Source: Planctomycetota bacterium (GTDB lineage Bacteria > Planctomycetota > JACOTG01). Taken from it: a stretch of 49,093 nucleotides of DNA. A program made the position numbers and the translations under genes. The notes under the pieces are model-generated. The model was not told the DNA's origin and ran no database searches. It saw only the letters and a program-made list of their open reading frames with translations. The stretch lies in the NCBI GenBank assembly GCA_016178505.1, contig JACOTG010000135.1, positions 1 to 49,093 on the forward strand. Reading direction: 5' to 3'. The stretch's first letter is position 1, and every line of letters starts with the position of its first letter. Below, piece by piece: positions 44,266-49,093 of the stretch.

Positions 44266-45510
44266 ATGAAGACTCGAAGGCTTCTCGCTGCCCCGTGGGT
44301 CATCTCTTCGCTCCTCGGCATCGCCGCGACCGCCCTCGCCGGCGGGCCCAACCGGGCGACGTTCGACGTCAGCGCGTTCTGCAACCTGTACCAGCGCACG
44401 GACCCGAACGCCGTGACCGCTCTCAGCACCGATCCGACGCCGGCGCCGCTCGGCGGCATCCTCCACTTGCAGGAGGTTCACCTTCAGGCGACCGGGTGCG
44501 CCGTCTACTGCATCGAGTGCGGAGCCGTCTGCTCGGGCCCGAACGGCGAAAGCTCCGAATTCCGCGGACTTCCGGTCTACTCGCTGATCGGCCAGTGGAG
44601 CACGGATCCCGGCGTCCTCGACCCCAACACGGTCGCGAGCGATCCCTTCTTCGTCGGCGAGAACTCCGTGCTCGCCGCGCCATCGGGCGGCGGCCTCTAC
44701 TACCTCTTCCTCGGCTACAACGATGGAATCTTCGATGACAACGCCTCCAGCTTCACGGTTGCGGCGACCTGGACGCAGCTTTCCGAGGTGCAGCCGCACG
44801 AGGGCGTCGAGTCGGGAGGCGAGACCGTGAACCTGATCGGGTCGGGCTTCATTCCCGGTCCCGACCTGACGGTGACGATCGGAGGTGCACCCGCGACGGT
44901 TCTCTCCATGGCGTCGGATCGGATTCGGGTCGCCGTGCCGCCGGGACAGTCCTTCGCCGACGTGACCGTGACGGACTCGCTCGGGGCCACCTCGCTGCCG
45001 GGAGCCTATCGCTACGTGCCGAGCGAGGTCGCTGCGCGATTCGGCAATGTCGGCCTCGGCGCGGAAGGCGACCGCGAGAACGTTCTGTTCGTGAACGACT
45101 TGTTCGGAGACGCGGGTCGATTCCTTTTCTTCACCACCGACACGCCCCTTCGCATCGAGATGCGCGCTCCCGCGTCCCGTTCGACCGCGCCGTACGCCGT
45201 CTACGTCTGGCCGGGAGAGCCGCGCGCTTCCACGTTGACCGCACAGCCGTACGCGCTTGGCACGATGTGCTTCCCGACGCCGCTCAACGGCGGAGCCCAG
45301 CCGCAGCCGATCAAGATCGGCAACAACCTGCATCGCGCGTTCGGAACCGCGAACCTGCGGACGGCCCCGGCGCCGAGCGTCCTCGGGAACCTGCCGAACG
45401 GCTGGCGGAGGCCGATCCTCGTAACGATCCAGGGGTTCATCCGCGACGACGCCTCGCTCAGCCCCACTCGCGTGAGCATCACGAACGCCATCTGCCTGCG
45501 CATCGTGTAG
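44266..45510 (+). CDS. Exported IPT-domain protein with shared C-terminal domain
   Basis: ATG at 44266 follows AGGAGAACCGAC. The 414-residue product has a signal peptide (WVISSLLGIAATALA), an N-terminal domain with four close Cys (GCAVYCIECGAVC), an IPT/TIG domain (about 169-252: GETVNLIGSGFIPGPDLTVT, GGAPATVLSMASDRIRVAVP), and the C-terminal domain (253-414) shared with genes at 22904 and 28192: ARFGNVGLGAEGDRENVLFV, YAVYVWPGEP, LGTMCFPTPLNGGAQPQP, VTIQGFIRDD, VSITNAICLRIV. It lies 115 nt after the kinase gene, and may be a target of the sigma-kinase pair. It is probably at the cell surface. Confidence 0.8.
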   Translation: MKTRRLLAAPWVISSLLGIAATALAGGPNRATFDVSAFCNLYQRTDPNAVTALSTDPTPAPLGGILHLQEVHLQATGCAVYCIECGAVCSGPNGESSEFRGLPVYSLIGQWSTDPGVLDPNTVASDPFFVGENSVLAAPSGGGLYYLFLGYNDGIFDDNASSFTVAATWTQLSEVQPHEGVESGGETVNLIGSGFIPGPDLTVTIGGAPATVLSMASDRIRVAVPPGQSFADVTVTDSLGATSLPGAYRYVPSEVAARFGNVGLGAEGDRENVLFVNDLFGDAGRFLFFTTDTPLRIEMRAPASRSTAPYAVYVWPGEPRASTLTAQPYALGTMCFPTPLNGGAQPQPIKIGNNLHRAFGTANLRTAPAPSVLGNLPNGWRRPILVTIQGFIRDDASLSPTRVSITNAICLRIV

Positions 45511-45601
45511 TTCCCATTCGCGTCACGGGGCGGTTCCGCTTGCCAGCCGGGGCCGCCTCGCTCGTTTCACGCGAAGCCTTGCGCCGCGACATTCGCGCCC
45601 G

Positions 45602-45787
45602 CCACAGGAGAAGACGTTCGCTGGGCCGAATCTGACGAATGTCTTCGCCAAGGCGAAGCTCGAGCCCGGGGGGCGGTACCACGTGAAGTACACGCTCGAC
45701 GACATCGAGGAACTTCTCGGTTTCGTCGCGGCCGAGGCCAATCACGCCAAGGACCGCGCGCTCGAAGGCGAACGCGATGCACTGTAA
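45602..45787 (+). pseudogene. Start-less open frame resembling a small conserved protein
   Basis: The frame LTNVFAKAKLEPGGRYHVKY, LDDIEELLGFVAAEANHAKD, RALEGERDAL with TAA at 45785-45787 reads as genuine protein and reminds me of short hypothetical proteins with a Y-x-L-D-D-[LI]-E-x-L-x-G-[FY]-V-A-A-E-A-N-H motif. No ATG, GTG or TTG with a ribosome site is found upstream. It is probably a truncated or decayed copy. The bases 45511-45601 hold nothing. Confidence 0.45.
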
Positions 45788-46236
45788 CAATCTCTAGTTA
45801 GCATGCGCCGTCCGGGCGCCGATTTCCCAGCGCCGTCCGTGGAATGGTCGAGTCGCGCCGCCACGAAGACGCAGAATCAACTCGCACCTGACTTGAGATT
45901 TCCAAATCTCAGGACGGTGGACATCGTAAGACCAAGTTCGGCGAAAACGTCCGCAGACAGATCGTGAGAATCCGCATGGCTCACCGGCCCACCCGCTTGC
46001 ATCTGTGCTGCGGCGATCGATAATCCACCGCGACCAGGAGAATGCCGATCATGCGAATTCAGCGCTCGGACCGCACGTCACCCTTTCCCGTACTCTGAAA
46101 AACTCGCTCGCCGTCCGAGCGCTTTTATTGGCGCGATTCGGTGTTCGAGACACTCTTCTCTATTGGGCGCCGTGATTTCACGCTCACGACGGAGAAGCCC
46201 GGAGGTCGATGACGAGGGAAAGAAGGAGAATGGCCC
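45788..46236. other. Intergenic region with inverted repeats
   Basis: There are 449 bases without a gene. TGAGATTT-CC-AAATCTCA (45894-45911) is a perfect 8-bp palindrome. AGCGCTCGGAC (46061-46071) and GTCCGAGCGCT (46113-46123) form an 11-bp inverted repeat 41 nt apart, followed by TTTTATTG. The latter could terminate transcription or be a regulatory loop before the next gene. Confidence 0.35.
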
Positions 46237-47520
46237 ATGTTGCTTCGCGCAGTCCTCGTTTCCGCGTGCCTGTTCTTCCTCGGCAAGGGTGACACCTACA
46301 AGCCCGCGACGGTTCGGTTCGAGCCCACTCTCGACGCGGCGTTTGCCCGCGCCAAGAAGGAGAAGATCCCGGTCATGGTCTGCGTCGTCATGGACAACGA
46401 GTCCGCGAACGACACGGTCGCCTGGACGTACTATCGAGACCCGGAGCTCGGCGAACTCTCGAAACATGCGGCGTGCGTCATCGCGAGCATCGGCACCCAC
46501 GCGGACTACGACGAGGTCCGCGGCGACTCGACTCGGCGGGTCTGCGGTCGCTTCGGATCGATCACGTGCGCCGAGCACCAGGCGATCGAGATGGAGGCGC
46601 GGAAGCGGTGGCTACCCGGCGATTCAACCGTGGCGCCGCAGCATCTCTTCTTCGACCCGTCCGGCAAGGAGATCGCGCGCCACGCCTACCTCATCGACCT
46701 CGGAAAGCTGAAGAAGATGCTGCAGATGGCGCGCTACGTGGTCGACCCGACGAGCGTCGATCGTGCGCTGATCGAAAAGGAGCTTCAGGAGGCGCGCGAC
46801 GTTTACAAGAACGCGATGAGCAAGAACCAGGCGACCCGAAAGCCCGCCCTCGACGCGCTGGCCGCCTACGAAGACCCGCGAGCGTTCAAGCTCCTCACGG
46901 ACCTCGCGGAGTCGAAGACGGACGACCTCATCCGCACCGAGGCGATCCGCGCCATGAGCCAGAAGGGAAGCTATCGCGCGCTGCCGATCCTCACCAATCT
47001 CTTGAAAGAGCCGAAGGTCCTCATCCGGAACAATGCCGTCGTCGGTCTCGAGCGCCTGAAGCTCCCGGAAGCAGCGCCCGCTCTCCTGAAGCTCTACAAG
47101 TCCGAGCAAAGCGATCGGGTGCAGGGCAGCATCTTGCGGGCGCTCGGAAAGTGCGCGCCGAAGAATCCGGACGCGATCGCGCTCATCGTGAAGGAGTCCG
47201 CGAGCAAGAGCTACCTGACGCGGCTCGACGATGCCGTCGCGCTCGGATTCCTACCGGACTCACCGAAGGTGCTCGAGATCCTTCGCACGATGGCTGAGAA
47301 AGACGACAACTCGAATCTACGCGGCGTCGGCGTCTGGGCACTCGGCCTGCACCGAGACAAGGACGCGATCGAGATCCTGAATCGCGTGATCGCGAGCGAC
47401 AAGGTCCTCGAAGTGAAGACCGTGGCGACGGCTGCGCTCAAGGCCATTCAAGACGGAACGTCCGAGGAGTACGAGGACGGGTTCCAAACATTCGTGAGGG
47501 ATGAGGTCGGGAGGGAGTAG
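46237..47520 (+). CDS. Exported thioredoxin-fold / HEAT-repeat protein
   Basis: This 427-residue protein follows GAAGGAG. After a short signal (MLLRAVLVSACLFFLG), residues about 25-165 resemble a thioredoxin-like domain (LDAAFARAKKEKIPVMVCVV, APQHLFFDPSGKEIARHAYL), but without a CxxC pair in the usual place. Residues about 195-420 form HEAT repeats (AFKLLTDLAESKTDDLIRTE, LPILTNLLKEPKVLIRNNAV, LPEAAPALLKLYKSEQSDRV). The combination is typical of secreted planctomycete scaffold proteins. No enzymatic role is evident. Confidence 0.8.
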   Translation: MLLRAVLVSACLFFLGKGDTYKPATVRFEPTLDAAFARAKKEKIPVMVCVVMDNESANDTVAWTYYRDPELGELSKHAACVIASIGTHADYDEVRGDSTRRVCGRFGSITCAEHQAIEMEARKRWLPGDSTVAPQHLFFDPSGKEIARHAYLIDLGKLKKMLQMARYVVDPTSVDRALIEKELQEARDVYKNAMSKNQATRKPALDALAAYEDPRAFKLLTDLAESKTDDLIRTEAIRAMSQKGSYRALPILTNLLKEPKVLIRNNAVVGLERLKLPEAAPALLKLYKSEQSDRVQGSILRALGKCAPKNPDAIALIVKESASKSYLTRLDDAVALGFLPDSPKVLEILRTMAEKDDNSNLRGVGVWALGLHRDKDAIEILNRVIASDKVLEVKTVATAALKAIQDGTSEEYEDGFQTFVRDEVGRE

Positions 47521-47578
47521 GTCGACGACGCCGGCGCTCATGGGAGTGCGCGCGCCCGCTGGTTCGACCGCGGATGCG

Positions 47579-47758
47579 TCACGAGTTACTTCTCGAACTC
47601 CCCCTCTTCGTCGCCTCATCGAATCCCTTGAGCCATGCCTTGCGCAGCACTGCCTCGTTCGCGCCGTACGGGCACTCCTCGATGCACCTGCCCCGCTCCT
47701 TCGCGGTCGCGCCTCGTTCGTATGCGGCGCGATGCGGGACCTCTTCGTAGGTGTTCAT
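47579..47758 (-). CDS. Rmf/CrpP-like small protein
   Basis: The start at 47758 (MNTYEEVPHRAAYERG) follows GAGGAG by about 10 nt and gives 59 residues. RAAYERGATAKERGRCIEEC then PYGANEAVLRKAWLKGFDEA fits the ribosome-modulation-factor-like pattern of a helix, a C-P-Y/F turn and a [KR]-x-W-[LI]-x-G-[WFY]-x-[ED]-A helix. Rmf dimerises ribosomes in stationary phase, but many short relatives have unknown roles. It ends 58 nt from the convergent HEAT gene. Confidence 0.6.
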   Translation of the reverse strand: MNTYEEVPHRAAYERGATAKERGRCIEECPYGANEAVLRKAWLKGFDEATKRGSSRSNS

Positions 47759-48089
47759 GGCGTTGCGGCTCCTCGTCAGATCCCGGGCGGCGGTTCGCGG
47801 TAGTTCGCTGATCGGTGAATACATCGCGCGAGGCTGACATCAAAGCCGTCGAGGGTGGCGATGGGCCGAGCAGTGCGCTGATCGGATCGATCCGGCGGTT
47901 GGCGGTGAGTCAGCGCAAGACGCCACGCGCGATGGCGCCGCGAAGAAACGGCTGCAGCTGACTCCGGGAAACTTCAACTACACTTTCGAAGGCCGGGGCT
48001 CTCCCGCCAAAGCTCGCGCTGCGCTGGGAGGCGACCCACCGTTGCCCTGACGGGCTCCGGAAACCGGAAGAGGTGGTTACACATGACTG
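47759..48089. other. Intergenic region
   Basis: There are 331 bases between the Rmf-like gene and the lipoprotein gene, both on the minus strand. I see no gene or clear motif beyond the Rmf-like gene's ribosome site. Confidence 0.4.
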
Positions 48090-48554
48090 TCACTTGACCT
48101 GCTTCTGGTACAACCCCCACACGACGTCCGCAAGTCGTGTGCGCGCTTCCGGACTTAGCCATCGAGGTGCGCGGTCGACCAGCATGTGACCTTCCCTATC
48201 GACTACGGCCCAGAGCACCGCATGACCGTCTTGGACTTTGTCGATTCGTACGCGAACGACAAGGTCATCAAATGAATTCTCGTCTCCGGGGGGAGCTGCG
48301 GCTGACTTGACGACGTTCTCAATCTCCGTCATCACATCCGGGGCGTTGGTATCAAAGGGTCGCCCTTGCGATACGATGTTCTCAGTGCTCACAGCGAAAA
48401 GCGTCTCCACGTTGAAGTCAATCCAGTAAATTCGGTAGCTTTCAGGCCCGTGTCGCCACTCTCTCGATCCATTGCACCCTGAAACTGCCGATAGTGTTAC
48501 ACACACGATCGAGATCCACGTAACAACCGCGACACGGCTTCCGTTACTTTTCAT
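48090..48554 (-). CDS. Small lipoprotein of unknown function
   Basis: The start at 48554 (MKSNGSRVAVVTWISIVCVT) gives 154 residues with a lipoprotein signal ending LSAVSGC. The mature part is compact alpha/beta (YRIYWIDFNVETLFAVS, DLVVRVRIDKVQDGHAVLWA, LSPEARTRLADVVWGLYQKQ) without a recognised domain. Its start overlaps the end of a short upstream frame by 11 nt, indicating a possible coupled pair. It is expected to be anchored in the envelope. Confidence 0.55.
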   Translation of the reverse strand: MKSNGSRVAVVTWISIVCVTLSAVSGCNGSREWRHGPESYRIYWIDFNVETLFAVSTENIVSQGRPFDTNAPDVMTEIENVVKSAAAPPGDENSFDDLVVRVRIDKVQDGHAVLWAVVDREGHMLVDRAPRWLSPEARTRLADVVWGLYQKQVK

Positions 48555-48753
48555 AGTGCACCGTCCACGAGTTGTTTTCCGGTTCCTCCGGCCGTCGGCA
48601 TTGGCCAGCACTCTCCTGCAGCGCTCTGGTGCACGTCGTGACGGCAGTGCAGATGATACCGCGATCGAGGCATTCGCTCGCCGCGTCAGGAAGGGATCTC
48701 TCGCGATACGGATCCGAGCCCGCGCTCTCCGAACACAGAGCAATCTCGCCCAT
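48544..48753 (-). CDS. Short Cys-containing frame upstream of the lipoprotein
   Basis: This 69-residue frame starting MGEIALCSESAG has five Cys (SECLDRGIICTAVTTCTRAL, GQCRRPEEPEN) and resembles the variable tails found after RHS-repeat cores, although no RHS core is present. It overlaps the lipoprotein start. It could be a small gene or a remnant; no strong ribosome site is visible. Confidence 0.35.
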   Translation of the reverse strand: MGEIALCSESAGSDPYRERSLPDAASECLDRGIICTAVTTCTRALQESAGQCRRPEEPENNSWTVHYEK

Positions 48754-48956
48754 GTTCAGGCCCAACCCCCTCGACCCCGAACATCGGCGAGTGTGTTTGG
48801 TCTTGCCCTCGCCGACGTCGCGTAACACCTAATTCCGCAGCAACGCTCTACGGCATCCGAACTTCGCAGCGAAAACAGCCTCTTTCACATCCGCGGAAGT
48901 CGACGGCGTGCTGTGCAAATACTCGACTGAACGCAGTCCGCCGCCATCGTTCGACA

Positions 48957-49093
48957 TCACGCCGCCCCTCGGTAGTAGAAGTTCAGTAAGCCGCCCAGTC
49001 GTTCTCGACGCACGACCGCTCCTGATCCGTCCCTCATTGGCTTGAGGAGCCGGTTTCCCAACCCTTGGTGATGCCTCTCGGTATTGTAGTGCG
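48957..49093 (-). mobile_element. Transposase 3' end (integrase-core family), runs off the window
   Basis: The minus frame from the window edge reads HYNTERHHQGLGNRLLKPM, RDGSGAVVRRERLGGLLNFY, YRGAA and stops at 48957-48959. HYNTERxHQGLxNRL is the conserved C-terminal motif of DDE integrase-core transposases of the IS3/IS481 kind. The catalytic part lies beyond 49093. Two decayed copies of this tail are at 34488 and 36029. Confidence 0.85.

Overview
The window is GC-rich, densely coding DNA from a Gram-negative bacterium, most likely a member or relative of the Planctomycetota. Signs of this are a formylglycine sulfatase with DUF1080-like and GH78 neighbours, a planctomycete-type ECF sigma factor paired with a membrane Ser/Thr kinase-TPR protein, long secreted IPT/Kelch/HEAT proteins, and a family of small HTH/AT-hook proteins. 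No rRNA, tRNA or CRISPR array was seen. The taxonomy is an inference from gene content.

Region 1 (1-7.8 kb, + strand) is a secreted catabolic and cell-surface run: a DUF3187-like outer-membrane protein cut by the window edge, a lipoprotein Ntn-hydrolase, a DUF1080/LamG-like protein, a sulfatase broken by an internal deletion plus frameshift, and an intact alpha-L-rhamnosidase. Region 2 (8.2-25 kb, - strand) starts with a HEAT-repeat protein and a small Cys-rich exported protein. It then holds a large TonB locus, read from 24.9 kb down: beta-helix-like surface protein, TPR-like membrane protein, TonB-dependent receptor, DUF3450 coiled-coil protein, long ExbB/TolQ, ExbD, TonB, TPR protein. Most junctions overlap or are only a few bases apart. 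Just downstream lies a 989-residue protein that fuses an ECF sigma factor to membrane segments and a string of carboxypeptidase-regulatory-like domains, which may be a one-protein transmembrane regulator.

Region 3 (25.3-40.4 kb) is mixed. It has a two-repeat HTH/AT-hook protein, an FTR1 iron permease, a Kelch-IPT surface protein, an ACT-domain protein, a TlpA/redoxin-like protein, a CheY-like receiver, an MDR oxidoreductase, a tandem discoidin-like protein, HU, a DUF1579-like protein, a second HTH/AT-hook protein and a variant PTS enzyme I. The stretch from 34.4 to 37.4 kb is a scrap zone with two transposase tail remnants, two 3' remnants of the HTH/AT-hook family and a 352-bp palindromic element with perfect 18-bp terminal inverted repeats. 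Region 4 (40.9-49.1 kb) has an ECF sigma factor with its kinase-TPR partner, a secreted IPT protein, a thioredoxin-fold/HEAT protein, an Rmf-like small protein, a lipoprotein and the 3' end of a transposase.

Three observations stand out. (1) The TlpA/redoxin gene at 31803-32345 has an in-frame UGA exactly where the first Cys of the CxxC motif belongs (UGPC). A stem-loop with an AGGCU loop follows 16 nt after the UGA, which makes it a strong selenoprotein candidate. (2) Three architecturally unrelated exported proteins (24.9, 28.2 and 44.3 kb) end in the same ~150-residue domain, suggesting a shared surface-anchoring or sorting module. (3) The HTH/AT-hook proteins at 26.4 and 38.4 kb share both protein architecture and an almost identical promoter, and at least two more decayed copies lie between them.
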